From the NCBI RefSeq assembly GCF_009870125.1, contig NC_046683.1:39075869-39139868 (forward strand): a DNA stretch of 64,000 bases, written 5' to 3'. Within the stretch, counting starts at the first letter, position 1, and each line of letters starts with the position of its first letter. The translations under genes and the position numbers were made by a program. The notes under the pieces were generated by a model. The model did no database searches, was not told the origin of the DNA, and saw only the letters and a program-made list of their open reading frames with translations. Origin of the DNA: Drosophila pseudoobscura (taxonomy: Eukaryota; Arthropoda; Insecta; Diptera; Drosophilidae). This document shows positions 37,025-49,363 of the stretch, piece by piece.

Positions 37025-37249
37025 GGATTGAATATTGAATGTGGTAGGCCGAGAGATTTGTGAGGTCATCCCGTCCCTCGCTCATTCAATATTCAACGTT
37101 CGACTAAGCAACAACTGAAATTATCAGTGAGCTCCAAAGTATTTCGGGTTTAATTTTTTCGCATACGCTCAAAAAAAGGAAATTTTTTGTTTCCGTTTTG
37201 CAAAATTTCTGTGAGAATATTTATTTGTGTATATTAGTTACGAATCATT

Positions 37250-38203
37250 ATGGCCAGCTCGAACGTGTCTGACTGGGATGAGCCGTTGCCCACATCATCG
37301 CTCGAGGAGGCCGAAGAGGAGGATCCGGATTACTGCAGTCCTAGCAATCGGCAACGCAGGCAGGAGGAGAACGTGGACAAGCTGCGGTCATATGTCCGCC
37401 GTATGGCCTACCAGCCATCCATGCCGCCCAAGGCACGGCCAAGCGATGTGACCAGATCCCAGCCCAGGATGCAAGACCTGATGGAAAGCTACGCGCGGTT
37501 CAAGGATGTTTACGACCCTAAGCTGCGGGCCAAGCGGATCAAGAGAATGTTGGGCAAATACAATGCCATAACCACAGAGTAAGTGCGCACAAAAGCCAAT
37601 AGAAGACCCAAATTAGGCAATCTTTTTTCTTGCAGACAGCTTGGGGAGGTTCTGAAGAGCAACGAAATGAAAGAGCGACGCAAGGAGGACTTCTTGAAGC
37701 GCAAGCAGGAGCTGTACTACAACATGCTGACCAAACTGGAGCGCCAGTGTCGTACACAGTACCTGAACGTGCTTATCAAGAAGTTTGCCAAGTTCATAGC
37801 TCATTTGGCCACCACCATGCGCATACCGCCGCAGCTGGTCGATCCTTACGCACGCATGCAGCGCGGCATCTTCTGCAACATCCTGCTGGCCATTGGTGTG
37901 CAACCGACCTCACAGTCGGCCATCTACTACACAAGCCAGGACGCAATCGAGTATGATGTGTGCCACCGCCTGGCCCACGCTCTCCTCAGTCTTGTGATCA
38001 AGGCCCTGGACTCGGCAGCCACCCGTGATCCCAACGAGCTGGCCAAGCCCGTCGACATGGACCTGGAGATGGACAATCACATCAAGCGTCGCCTCATGTG
38101 CGCTGCTGAGAAGAAGATTTCCTACGAGCGCCGTCGCAACAGGCAGCAGCCGACATTCAAAAAGAGCGCTTTCGACAAGTGCAGTGCCCCCAAATGCGGG
38201 TAA
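37250..38203 (+). CDS. Unrecognised 298-aa protein, basic and helical
   Basis: Exons 37250-37578 and 37636-38203 (897 nt). Codon use and clean splice sites indicate a real gene. The N-terminus is acidic (SSLEEAEEEDPDYCSPSN). A basic helical stretch follows (AKRIKRMLGKY, EVLKSNEMKERRKEDFLKRK) and then a more hydrophobic helical segment (YLNVLIKKFAKFIAHLATTM, RGIFCNILLAIGVQP). The end is Lys/Arg-rich with two cysteines in KCSAPKCG. No catalytic motif or known domain was recognised. The stop codon is only 78 bp from the stop of the convergent mulder gene, so the 3' ends probably overlap. Confidence 0.8.
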
Positions 38204-38281
38204 GGAGGGGGTTCGAGGGATGCGTTGCATGTATGGGTTTTCTATTGTCCAATGAATCGCGGACACACATGTGAGAATCTA

Positions 38282-39934
38282 TTAAGTATTAAGGATGAGG
38301 CACAGCCAGTGCTCCGGCACGTCAAAGCTGTCGGTGGGATTTGGGGTGTACACATCGCAGTACGGCACATGCCAGGACCCACCCTCCGCCTGGTGGACGG
38401 AGAGGCGATGCCGGATGGGCTCTTTGACAATGATCTTGCCCGTCTGTGTTTGGGTGACCAGAGAGAACTGGTGCTCCTGCTGCCAGCGTCGGAAGATGGG
38501 CTTCAGTTCGGCTCCCAGCAGGAAGGCATGGGTGCGCATCAGGTCCCTTGAGAAGAAGTCAGTCTCCTGTCCGCTCCTTATCGTTGCGTACAGCAGAAAG
38601 GGATCGTCGTGCGACCTGCCAATGGGGGGAGGGAAAAAAGTTATTCTGTGATCGGATCGGATGGGAGTCCCTTACAGATTGTTGGTGAGAAAGAGGCTGG
38701 CATTGTTCTGCACATAGTGCATGGCCGACTTGGACCATTTCCGCATGTGCTCGCGGCCCAGGACTAATACACGCTTGTGTCGCTCCTTGAAGTGACGCAC
38801 TACCGTCGCCAGGAGCTTCGCGAGTTGCTGGGGTGCCTTCTTCGCGCCGGTGGAGTAGGCCACATTGAGGCCATCGATCACACAGTCGTAGGGGGCAGTC
38901 TTCTCCACGTACTGCTTGAAGCGCAGCACCTCCTCGGGTGTGGACTTCTGGAACACGTCCTCCCGTATCAGAACCTTCTCCAGAAAGCACTCGCTCAGCT
39001 GCCGGAACTCCTCGTCGCTGATGGCTACCGGTTGCAGGTGCTGCCGGCACTCCTGGCACTTGCCCAACGGCCCCAGACGGCTGGCGGTCACTCGCAGCTG
39101 TTGTGGCAGCTGCTGGCCCAGCTGGAGCAGCCGCTGGGCCACCTTCTTGCTGACGAGGATGTTGTGGCGCTCGAGGAACTGCAGCAGGCGCTCCAGTTCG
39201 ACTCTCAGGCTAGAGGTGGCTGCTGGCTCCTGGGCGAGACGGTTGAGCAGGGCGAGGTACACTTCGCACCTGGGCTGCTTGCGGGCCAGAGTCATTTCCT
39301 CGAGTAGGCGCCAGGCCTCCTCCGCCTGGTCGCTTTGGCCAAACGCTTTTTCGGCCAGGGCACTGTAGGCGGATACGCTGGGCGTGCTAGTCACCTTCAT
39401 CATCTCCAGCAGTGGGAGGGCACGCTGCCAGTGCTCTGTGGTGGCCACCAGCCCGTGGATCACCTGCTCGCAGCTGGTGGCGTCTAGTGTCTCATGGGCT
39501 GCCTGCAGCGAGTCGCAGATCTGGAGGATCTCCCGCTGCTCCGCCTCGCTGAGCGGCCGTGTGTGGTAGGCCGCGTTGTAGACGCGCAATAGGCGGCCCA
39601 GGGTGGCTGCATTTGGTCCGGCTCCGGTGCTCCTGAGGTAATCCACGTAGTTCTTGGCCAGCGACAGCTGCTGGGGACCGCTGCACACGCCCAGGATGAC
39701 GGCGTCCACGTTGTGGTCATTGATGTGCTTGTAGCCCTCGATCAGCGAGTGCCGCACGCTCTGCCACTCATCGCCGCTTAGTTCCTGCCGCCGAGCGAAG
39801 TAGTTGCTCTTCAGCTGCTCCAGCTGGTCGGAGGGCACGCTGCCTAGCAGCTGGGGTCGCTTGTGCTGGCTGGCCATCAGGCGGTGGTGGCCGCCGAACC
39901 ACCGCAGCTGCCGCAGCAAACGTATGTTGTACAT
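38282..39934 (-). CDS. mldr: Proteinaceous mitochondrial RNase P nuclease (PRORP / MRPP3, mulder)
   Basis: Catalytic subunit of the RNA-free mitochondrial RNase P; it cleaves the 5' leader from mitochondrial pre-tRNAs. Minus-strand exons: 38676-39934 and 38282-38615 (1593 nt, 530 aa). The N-terminus is Arg-rich and hydrophobic ([19 protein letters not shown]), consistent with mitochondrial import. Helical PPR-like repeats fill residues ~60-290. The zinc-binding pair CQECRQHL (~295) pairs with Cys/His residues in the last exon ([12 protein letters not shown]). The NYN metallonuclease domain has VIDGLNVAY with its Asp near 354, and [10 protein letters not shown] and [13 protein letters not shown] after the intron. 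It starts 409 bp from mei-9 in divergent orientation. Confidence 0.93.
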
Positions 39935-40343
39935 AATTGACTGCTTATAATGAATTTGTTATGTATTATCATTTATTTCTTGCGTTTTTGAATATTTTGT
40001 AAATTTACCAATTCCAACAGTCTGGCAGCCCCATCGATATTGTGCATCCTCAAAATGCTGATTAAAAAGCCATATATGGTGCATAATCTTTTGAATTAGT
40101 ATTCTAGGGTTCCCACGTTTTTCATTTGATTATTGAAATTTCTTCAAAAGATTTTCGCTTTTTCAGTGAATTAAACAATCCTGATTTGTTTGTACCTGGT
40201 CAGGCGTTGCCGGACCATTAACAATAGTCGATATTCTCTGAAATTTCCCGCCATCGATAATACATTTTCGATTTTATCTTTGACTTGACAACAGCTGATT
40301 AACCCGGCATTTTTTGTGCGAATTGTGAAATATTTTTGAAGCC
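39935..40343. promoter_or_regulatory. Bidirectional mulder / mei-9 promoter with adjacent E2F and DRE-like sites
   Basis: TTTCCCGC, an E2F consensus, is at 40244-40251. It is immediately followed by CATCGATA at 40252-40259, a one-base variant of the DREF element TATCGATA. A second CATCGATA is at 40032-40039. E2F and DRE combinations drive Drosophila replication and repair genes such as PCNA, which suits mei-9. Whether the sites act on one or both genes cannot be told. Confidence 0.6.
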
Positions 40344-43300
40344 ATGTCCGAGACTGCCGCGGAAAAAACCGCTGATGCGGATGCAGATGCTGGCAAAGAG
40401 CAATCTCAGGAGACGAATACAAGCAAACTGCTGGAGACAGACGAGGCCGTGCGAGAGGATGACGAGCTGGCCAACATTGTGACCGCTGAGGAGTATTTGA
40501 TGAGCAAAGATATTGTTCTGCTGGAGTATGAGAAGCAAATGTTTCTCGATCTGGTCCATGCAGACGGCCTGCTGGTGTGTGCCAAGTAAGTGTCCATCAG
40601 TTGGGGTTGCCCACACTCAAGTAACACCATGAATTATCCGCCCGAAACAAGGGGCCTGAGCTATGAGCGCGCCTTGGTTCACATTTTAAAGGCGTACAGC
40701 GATGCTGGAAACCTTATTCTGATCATCAATGGCTCCGACTGGGAAGAGCAGTACTATAAATCGAAAATGGAGGCCAAGTACGTGCACGAGGTGGCCAATA
40801 CGGCAACGGAAAGGTGAAAAATAACCAGTCCTTTCATATTTCCCTCTCACTCAGATCCATGTTTGTTCCGCAGGGAGCGTGTTTATCTGGAGGGAGGCCT
40901 TCAGTTCATCAGCACCCGCATCCTGGTGGTTGATCTGCTCAAGCAGCGCATCCCCATCGAGCTGATCACCGGAATAGTGGTGCTGCGAGCCCACACCATC
41001 ATCGAGAGCTGCCAGGAGGCGTTCGCCCTGCGCCTCTACCGGCAGCGCAACAAGACGGGCTTCGTGAAGGCCTTTTCCAACAGCCCGGAGGCCTTCACCA
41101 TCGGATACTCGCACATTGAGCGCACCATGCGCAATCTCTTTGTCAAGCAGCTGTACATCTGGCCCCGCTTCCATGCAACAGTACGCGGCGCCCTCAAACC
41201 GTGGCAGGCGCAGACTATCGAGCTGCATGTCCCCCTCAGCCAGCATATGACCTCCATCCAGACGCACATCCTGGACATAATGAACTTTCTGGTGCGCGAG
41301 ATCAAGCGGATTAATCGGAACGTAGACATGGAGGCCGTCACCGTTGAAAATTGTGTCACCAAGAAGTTCCACAAAATTCTACAGGCGCAGCTGGACTGCA
41401 TCTGGCATCAGCTTAACTCACAGACGAAGCTGATTGTCGCCGACCTCAAGATCCTGCGTAGTCTGATGATGTGAGTACTTTTCGGCAAATCCTGGCGGGA
41501 AGTGGCTTTCATTTGCGATCACACTCCCAGATCCACCATGTATCACGACGCTGTGAGCGCCTATGCCCTGATGAAGCGCTACCGCAGCACGGAGTATGCT
41601 CTGAGCAACTCGGGATGGACCCTCCTCGATGCCGCCGAACAGGTCTTCAAGCTCTCCAAGCAGCGCGTCTACAATGGCCAGCAGGGTGAGTCGCCCAGTT
41701 ATTTAATGGCATCCCCAAAATTACTTTTAATTAAACAGAATTTGAGCCTGAGCCCTGCCCCAAGTGGCAGGCACTGACCGAGCTGCTCACGCAAGACATA
41801 TCTCACAAAAGCCATGGACAAGAGCAACCCAAGGTGCTGATACTCTGCCAGGATGCGCGCACCTGCTACCAGCTGAAGCAATACCTCACACAGGGCGGGC
41901 CTCGTTTCCTGCTGCAGCAGGCCTTGCACCACGAGGTGCCCGTGGGCAATCTGAGCGATAGCTATGCCCGCGAAAGTCAGTCCATTGCGGCCGGAACAGC
42001 AGCAGCTACCTCTAAAGTAGACCACCCCAATTCAGGAGCCGCTGCGGTAGAGGCCTCCCAGCCTGCTGCTGCTGGGATCGATGAGCTTGCGCAGCTGCTA
42101 AGCGAAACGGATGCGGAAGCGCAGCATTTTGAGGAGAGCTACATGCTGACGATGAGCCAGCCCTCTCTGTCGCAGGAAAAGCAACCAAAGGCGGATCCGA
42201 ATACATCAATTTTCGAAACGATACCTGAACTCGAACAATTCGATGTGACGGCTGCCCTCGAGGCGGCGGCTCACCGCAAGCAGCCCTACGTCTGTCTGCA
42301 GACCTTCAAGACAGAGCGCGAGGGCTCCATGGCACTGGAGCATATACTGGAGAAGCTCCAGCCGCACCATGTGGTTATGTACAACACCAATGTGACGGCC
42401 ATACGCCAGTTGGAAGTGTTCGAGGCGCATCGCTGCCTGCCACCCGCCGAACGGATGAAGGTCTACTTTCTGATCCATGCACGGACAGTCGAGGAGCAGT
42501 CATATCTGACAAGCCTAAGGCGAGAGAAGGCCGCGTTCGAGCTAATCATCGAAACCAAGAGCGTGAGTAAAACACAAAATGAGAAAAGGACTAGCCCAAT
42601 AATGTTACAACTTTTGATTGGATACTTAATTTTTTTTACGTAGTCATACCAGAGGCTAAGGAAATTAATTCAAGTAATGTTGGATTTTTAAATGTCCCAC
42701 TTTTCCCAGGGATTGCTGCCATCTAAAGGTCGCAGATTAAAGTCCACCCAATCGTACAAGCGTACACATTGCAAGTGGAAACGAGCGGGAACGTTGTGAG
42801 CTGCGGCTAGGGCCGCGGCTCTACATTTATACCCGATACTCAGTGAGTATGCCTCATCTCCGCAAGAGGATGCACTCTGCAAGTTAACGAGTGAGTGAGA
42901 GAATGAGTAAGATCGGGGAAGGCGTTGCGTAGCCACTGCAATTTCATTTGTTCCTTCTGGCTATAATAATGATCCGATCTAAGCCAAATTCGGCAATCTG
43001 GTAGTTATGGGTATCAATGCACAACATTTACCAGGACTTTGCATCAATATATTGCCTCAACTTTCACTGAAATCTGAGTTTGAATTGATCTCCACGAAAG
43101 ACAACTTCTATTTTTGTCCCGTGTTGACGTGTAGTTGCCCAAAATCGACCTTAGCTCCAGGTTTATGGCTAAGCAAGATCTTCCTTATAATGGAAGAATA
43201 ATTTTGCAAATCTTTCTTCTAGTATCGGGGTATATTATATTTGTGGTGAAAGCGGATGTGGGTAACGCCCAGATGGAAGCGTTTCCCCCCTTATAAAATT

Positions 43301-46300
43301 ATATGTATGTAACTGCGAAATATCGTCAGAAAAAAGTAAAATGTTTAAAAGATCTTTTGGCCTGGTATTGGTAGGGCTATGGATTGTGTTATTGTAAAAT
43401 TTGTGAATGGATCTGTATTTTGGTATTTGCCAGACTTAACAGCTGTTATGTAGAATTCATAAGTTTAATATCCACGATCTGTGGCGTGTTTACTTAATTA
43501 ATGAATTGTAAGATACAAGGATGTCCAATAAGTTGTGCGGTTTGATAAGAGAGGGCGTTGCGACTAGCCTAATTTGCATATTTCATATGAACGTACATAT
43601 GTGAAGTTTCATTTCAATCTGTCATTTCATTTTTTTTTAAATCATTTAGCAAAATTAAATTAAATTTTAAAAGCAAAGAAAATTTATGAATATTGAAGGT
43701 TTATAAACACTCTGCCTTCAATTAATTTAACTTAATTTAATTTAATTAATTTAATTTAATTAAACAAGCCTTGAAGACTACCCACGTCAAGTACGTACAA
43801 AATCAGCAACAACACCAGAAATTGTAGAAAAAATACAGGATATCGTATTGAAGAATTATCGAGTGACTGAAAGAGATTTAGTAGAAGCCCTTGGCAGCTC
43901 ATTGGGCAGTGTAAGAAAAATTTTGGCTGTATCCTTTTAGACCAGCTGAACAAATTATTTTTCATCGGGACAATCCACCGTGTCACAAAATCATTTGGAC
44001 AATGGCTTAAATCTATAAATTAATGTTTGAAATGCTGGAGCATTCCTCGTATTGACCAGACTTGGCTCCTAGCGACTTCTATCTGTTTCCAAACCTAAAT
44101 AAAATTCCTGCTTGGAAAGCGGTTTTCATCAACTGATGAGGTCATAACAGATGTGGAAGCGTATTTTCATAAATTCATAAATTGGAATCTCGTTGGAACT
44201 TAGGCTTACTGTATGGGCTTACTGAATAACAAAGTGTATTTCGAACCATTAAATTGTGTTATTCTTATTGACAACAAATTTTTGAACATACTATTTTGTT
44301 TCGGATACAAAATGAAATAAATAATAACATTTGGTGCTCAAATTTAGCTTAATTACACGCACTGCAGTTGTATTTTTTTTTTAATTAGGGTATTAGTAAA
44401 AATTAGGGTGATTCATGATTCGTTGTTTCCGGCTTTTAGTATTATGTGTATTTTGAAAATATTTTGAGCTTTTTTCTGTAATTTTAATACAGTGGCGATC
44501 TTCGGATTCTGCGCTATGTATTGTTTCCGAGTCGTCGTCTTGGCTCGTAAAGAAGTTAATTAATCCCCAGAGAAATCTTCATCAGCGACCCTCAAAAACC
44601 CCCCGGTCACGAGTTTCAAGCAAATCCTATGAATTTTTCAAATGAGTTTCCACATTGATTTTTTGAGATTTTGGAAAAACAAAACCTGACGTTCAGGGCC
44701 CCAAAATACATAAGGATATGATACTCTGGTCAGTCGCGCACGGCACTTTTTATTTTTGTGGGAATGTGTTGTATAAGTTAAATATTTCAAAACATGGAAA
44801 TCTACATTCATGTATGTACATACATATGTATATTGTAGTAAATAATTTGTTTATTATATGTCCTTGCGCTCTGACCTCAATTTCAATTTCTGTTCTCCAT
44901 TTTCGATTGCTTACGTTTTCATTAATAATGCAAAATTCTGCACCCGTGTCAATTACAATTATTAGCGTTCGAACTTGGGGTTTGATTTTTATATGGGAAA
45001 TTCTTTTGGGTCTTGCATTTAAAAATTTACATTCAATTCATGCATGTCCACTGGGTCTACAGTGGCCTTGTTTTGTACCGAAGCTTGGCCATTTTTAATA
45101 TTTGCTGACATTCTTGTACTCAACCTTGCTGTAGCTTCTTTTAGATATTTTTGATGGCATTGGCTTTTCATATTTGCAATCCCGTTAGCTTTGTTATATG
45201 TTATATATTACCAAGTTTGAAAGTAGTTTGATCCTTGGGATCCTTGGGAGACTCATCTTGTGGTACAAGTGCAAGCTGTTCTTTCTGTTCTGTTCCGTCC
45301 ATAGTCAATAAAATGTGTCCTATAATTTAATTTACTGTTTCTGGTCTTAGGAATGGCCCCATAAAACGTATAGTTTTGTTTCCGAGCTTCCTCAAGTATT
45401 TGATATATTTTAAACTACCGGCTTTTCATATTAGCTTTACATTTGGAGTTTGATGCAGACGAAAGGCCAACGATAAAGTTGGCATGCATACATAAGTTAA
45501 GCTTACCTAGATGCTCTTAAGTTTCTGTCCTAACTATGAAAAAACGAACGGGCTTAGAGCAATATTCTCCAAGAAGATGGATACCCATTTTCCCCTTAGT
45601 CACATAGAAGGTGTAGAAAAACTTTGACCACTCAGTTTTTGTTTAATAGCTGGAAAAAAAGATCCTATCAAAAGTGATGAAATATCTGACAGGCAGATGG
45701 CGGCATGATTCGATAATTTGAGTGGTTACAAAATCTTTTGAGAGGGCTGATGTGTAAGAGCTCGGAATATGGTATTACAGTACAATCCGTATTTGCAGGT
45801 TAGTTTTCTAAATTCTCAAAAAACTCCTACTTTTCTCTATCGAAAGAGTTGTAACATTACCAGTTGTTGTTGATCAGTTTCCGAACAATCAGTGGATCTT
45901 CAATGGTTCGTTGCGAAAACTTTTGTGCCATTTCGCTTGTCTTAAAATGTGCATACCGTTGATTACTGTTTTGCTTCCGGCTCAAATTCATATGTCCATG
46001 ATTCGTAACCTGTTTAGATGTTTTATATAGCTTACACCAATCGATCGCATCTTTTTAAACGATTTCTCAGCGCGATCCAGCGCGAACACATCTTTTTTTT
46101 TCACGATGATCATGAAAAATCTTATTGATGGACTTCATTGTAATGTCTAAGGATGCCTAAAGTTCTCCCGGTATGTGACATGATGATCTTGTTCAATTAC
46201 TTATTTCTTTCGCAGTATCAATCTTTTGTGGCACAACAACTGATTTTGGGCGTTTTTGACTTAATAATCCACTTCGAATATGGTCGAAAATCAAGACATG

Positions 46301-47804
46301 GAAATTTTCATTTGTTAATCTCAGTTTTTTACTGAGATGACCTTTTCGTTTATTGTTAACCGATATTAAACGCGAACGTAAAAGAAAAACATTTATGTAG
46401 GCGTCGAGCCACTGAACTTCTTTAGAGGCGTATCTAGATTGATTAGTTGAATCATAACAACAAAAATATTTCGATTTGTAATGCTATGAAGACAGGGCCA
46501 CTGTGGCAGACGACGGAACTTCTGCTTGCGATGAATATCGGTGTAGATGGGTCATCTGATTTGCCAATGGACCTTCCTCACAGCTCTCGTCGGATGACGA
46601 AAGTCGAGATAGGGCTATGCAGAAAGTAAGAGCGCAAATCAGAAGTAAGCAAGCGATAGCATGCGTTAAGAGATACGCATGCTATGCATATCTCTATGCT
46701 GTCATGAGAAGGCGCTAGGCCAAACAGTAGAGTTATCCCAGAAAATAAAAAAATGTTTAGTGCACATGAATATTGGATCCCAATAAGGCCAAAAAAGCAG
46801 CCCTCGTAGATCCTTTATTTTTTTATTTTTATTTCCACTAAACTGTGTACATTTCTTTACAGAAAATGGTTGTGCCAGAGTATCAGGACGGCAAGACGGA
46901 CGAGGCTTTTGTGTTGTACAAGAGCTACGATGACGAGCCAGGGGACAATGCCCAGAGTCGGCAAGCCGGCGGTCAGAAACAGCCTCAGGGGCAGAAGGAG
47001 ACGCCCAAGGTGATTGTGGACATGCGAGAGTTCCGATCGGACCTGCCATGCCTCATCCACAAACGGGGGCTAGAGGTACTGCCCCTGACCATTTCCATCG
47101 GGGACTATATACTGACGCCGGAGGTGTGCGTGGAGCGCAAGTCAATCTCAGATCTGATTGGGTCCCTCAACTCGGGGCGGCTGTACAATCAGTGCGTCCA
47201 GATGCAGCGTCACTATGCCAAGCCCATACTGCTCATTGAATTCGACCAGAACAAGCCCTTCCACCTGCAGGGCAAGTTCATGTTATCGCAGCAGACGGCG
47301 GCCACCAATGCGGACATTGTGCAAAAGCTGCAGCTGCTCACACTGCACTTTCCCCGGCTGCGTCTCATCTGGTCGCCCAGTCCGTACGCTACGGCCCAGC
47401 TGTTTGAGGAGCTGAAGCTGGGCAAGCCGGAGCCGGACCCCTGCCTGGCCGTGGCTCTGGGCAGCGAGGAACCCGTGGCCGGCGAGCAGCTGCAGTATAA
47501 CAGCGGCATACACGACTTCCTGCTCCGTCTGCCCGGCGTCCACACGCGCAACGTGCACGGCCTGCTACGGAAGGGCGGCAGCCTCCGCCAACTGCTGCTG
47601 CGCACCCAGACGGAGCTGTCCGAGATGCTGCAGTCGCAAGAGTGCGGCAAGCTGCTCTACGACATTCTTCATGTAGCCCATCTGCCCGAGAAGGACGAGG
47701 TGGCCGGCTCCACGGCCCTTCTGGCTGCTGGCAAACAGTTTGGCGCCGGCTCGCACAATCGGTTCAGGAAGGCCGCCGTGGAGGCGCGTCGGGGTAGACG
47801 CTGA
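40344..47804 (+). CDS. mei-9: MEI-9, XPF/ERCC4/Rad1-type structure-specific endonuclease
   Basis: Catalytic subunit of the heterodimer with ERCC1; it cuts 5' of lesions in nucleotide-excision repair and resolves meiotic crossovers in Drosophila. Exons: 40344-40585, 40652-40813, 40874-41470, 41531-41685, 41739-42562, 46863-47804 (2922 nt, 973 aa, all phases consistent). The N-terminal superfamily-2 helicase-like region starts at MSKDIVLLEYEKQMFLDLV and includes STRILVVDLL and AYALMKRYRSTEYALSNSGW; as in other XPF proteins no Walker ATPase motif is evident. The ERCC4 nuclease domain is in the last exon: IVDMREFRSDLP, then GDYIL and the catalytic VCVERKSISD (ERK at residues 751-753). A helix-hairpin-helix domain follows (FLLRLPGVHTRNVHGLLRK). 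The last intron is 4.3 kb and full of transposon remnants, yet its splice sites are intact. AATAAA occurs at 48303-48308. Confidence 0.95.
42781..43300. repeat. ISY-type repeat pieces in mei-9 intron 5
   Basis: 42781-42990 is in reverse orientation (begins GGGAACGTTGTGAGCTGCGGC, includes ACCCGATACT and GCGTAGCCACTGCAATTT). 43222-43300 is a forward piece (GGGGTATATTATATTTGTGG, GGTAACGCCCAGATGGAAGCG). They look like an old fragmented insertion. Confidence 0.7.
43772..44250 (+). mobile_element. Degenerate mariner-like transposase remnant in mei-9 intron 5
   Basis: An open stretch at 43772-43940 reads VEKIQDIVLKNYRVTERDLV and EALGSSLGSVRKIL, the helix-turn-helix DNA-binding part of a mariner transposase. 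After a stop and a jump the catalytic remnants appear: HRDNPPCH (second Asp) and, after another stop, PDLAPSDFYLFPN (third Asp of the D,D34D triad). Part of the core between them is missing. The copy is dead. Confidence 0.75.
44480..45240 (-). mobile_element. Gypsy-like LTR retrotransposon Gag-Pol remnant in mei-9 intron 5 (antisense)
   Basis: On the minus strand around 44860-45050 one frame shows a retroviral-type aspartyl protease: LIIVIDTGAEFCIINEN has the DTGA active site followed by the expected hydrophobic stretch. Further downstream, near 44450-44570, another frame has a block (ETIHSAES, HCIKITEK) like the region between RNase H and integrase in gypsy-group Pol. Reverse transcriptase is not seen between them, so the copy is internally deleted as well as frameshifted. 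Confidence 0.55.
45241..46862. other. Remainder of mei-9 intron 5
   Basis: No gene. It may include more of the antisense retroelement. A short inverted repeat (AGCATGCGTTAAGAGATA / TATCTCT...) is near 46655-46695. The acceptor is the pyrimidine-rich CATTTCTTTACAG ending at 46862. Confidence 0.5.
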
Positions 47805-49010
47805 ACAGGAAACAGGGGCAGGGACTGAGAAACAGGAGGCAACAGGAGTGCGGCCAGGCAAACAGTGCAGAACGACGTCACGGCCCGAAATTAAGGAAAT
47901 TTTTAAACGTTGCAATTAAATCGGCAGCAAGAGCAGTGGGAGAAGCAAGAGCAGGAGAAGGTAGATGTCTGGCCAACGCAGACAACGTTGACAATCGGGG
48001 ACAGTGATGACCACTGGGAATGCCAACGGCCACCGACTACTGCAGCAGTTTGCAGATGGGCATCAGGGATGGCCCGTCGCATAAAAATCAATTTTCAATA
48101 CATTTTTAATTGCCTGCACCTGACGAAAGAGAGAGAGAGAGAGCAACTCCCGCCGGTCACCGAAAAATCGACTGAAAAGGAAGAGGAGGAGGACGAACAG
48201 CAGCAGCCGAAGGGACGAACCCTTTGATATACATAGCAGCTATGACCCTCTGTTGCCAGGCAGCCTCCAGTAAAAAATAGCGCACAAATGTTGGATATAA
48301 GAAATAAATGTATAAATAAGGCTATAAAAACAGATTGAGCTTATGTTTTATAAGAGGCATTTGTACTGTTTCTATGAAGAAAATTCTGAAAAAGCAGAAA
48401 GCAAATTGGTCATATAAGATAGTATGGATTTATGATATATCTACTATCAGTACTTTATCTTCAAATGTATTCTGAATTAAAAAGGCACCAAGCCCAGAAC
48501 TGATGAAAACTCTTGTAAGCTTTTCTCTTAAAAATTTATTTCTGCGTAAAAAGTAAACAATTAGAGAAGAAGTATACGAGCAATCGATGGGAAGCCCAAA
48601 CCAATTACGTGTAGGCTTGAAAAGTATCTACTTTGGGTTTATATTATTATTATAGATATGTAAAACAGTCAATTTGTGTTTTTGGAAAAGGGCTCTCCTA
48701 GACATAACGCATCACTGCATAGTGATAGAAAATTATAAAACATCAAGAAACCAATGACAAATGCTTCAAATAATAGCATGTGCCATAATGAAGATTTCGC
48801 AAAATGTACGGGCCCCCAGTATGTTGTTTGAGCCTATAGCTAAGGGATATTAATTCATTTACTTAAAGTTTAATTTTCTAGTTCCAAATGTTAGTTTATG
48901 AATAGATAATCTTTGCAGCAGATAAACAAAATAAACACTTTAATATTAACGTTCTTTAAATATTTTAGCTATTTTATTAGGTACTGTTTAGCTACTGAGG
49001 CGATGATTTG
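47805..49010. other. mei-9 3' flank
   Basis: No gene supported. A short (GA)n run is near 48128-48142. A small open frame at 47910-48227 is Glu/Gln-rich and probably 3' UTR read by chance. Confidence 0.5.
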
Positions 49011-49264
49011 TATACCCGCTATTCAAAACAAGTACAGTGGTATATTAGTTTTCGCGGAAAATTGATGTGTAACGCAGACAAGAAAGCGTTTCCGACCCCA
49101 TGAATTAAATATATTCTTGATCAGCATCAATAGCGGAGTCGATTGAGCCAGGACTCACACGCATCCTTCTGAACGTTAGTTCATAAACTAAAACACATCC
49201 ACCTTCACCACAAATCTAACATACCTCTACTCATACCATATACGCATTTTGGGTATCGTGTATA
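49011..49264. repeat. Two ISY-type ends in head-to-head inverted arrangement
   Basis: The left half is a forward element end (TATACCCGCTATTCAAAAC ... GTTTCCGACCCCATGAATT ... GAGTCGATTGAGCCA). The right half is a reverse end (ACACATCCACCTTCACCAC ... CATTTTGGGTATCGTGTATA). Together they form an imperfect ~250-bp fold-back. Confidence 0.6.
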
Positions 49265-49363
49265 AAAATTCAATTTACTTTTAGTTTTCTTAGCAAGAGC
49301 AGATAACTCAAATGCTTAAAAAAGGCATTTTTTACTTCGAATATAAAGTTTGTGATCGTGTGG

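Noticed and set aside
38777..39368. Plus-strand frames of 150-176 codons
   Set aside because: Antisense to mulder coding exon 1; composition (Leu/Ala/Gln-rich) is that of a reversed coding strand.
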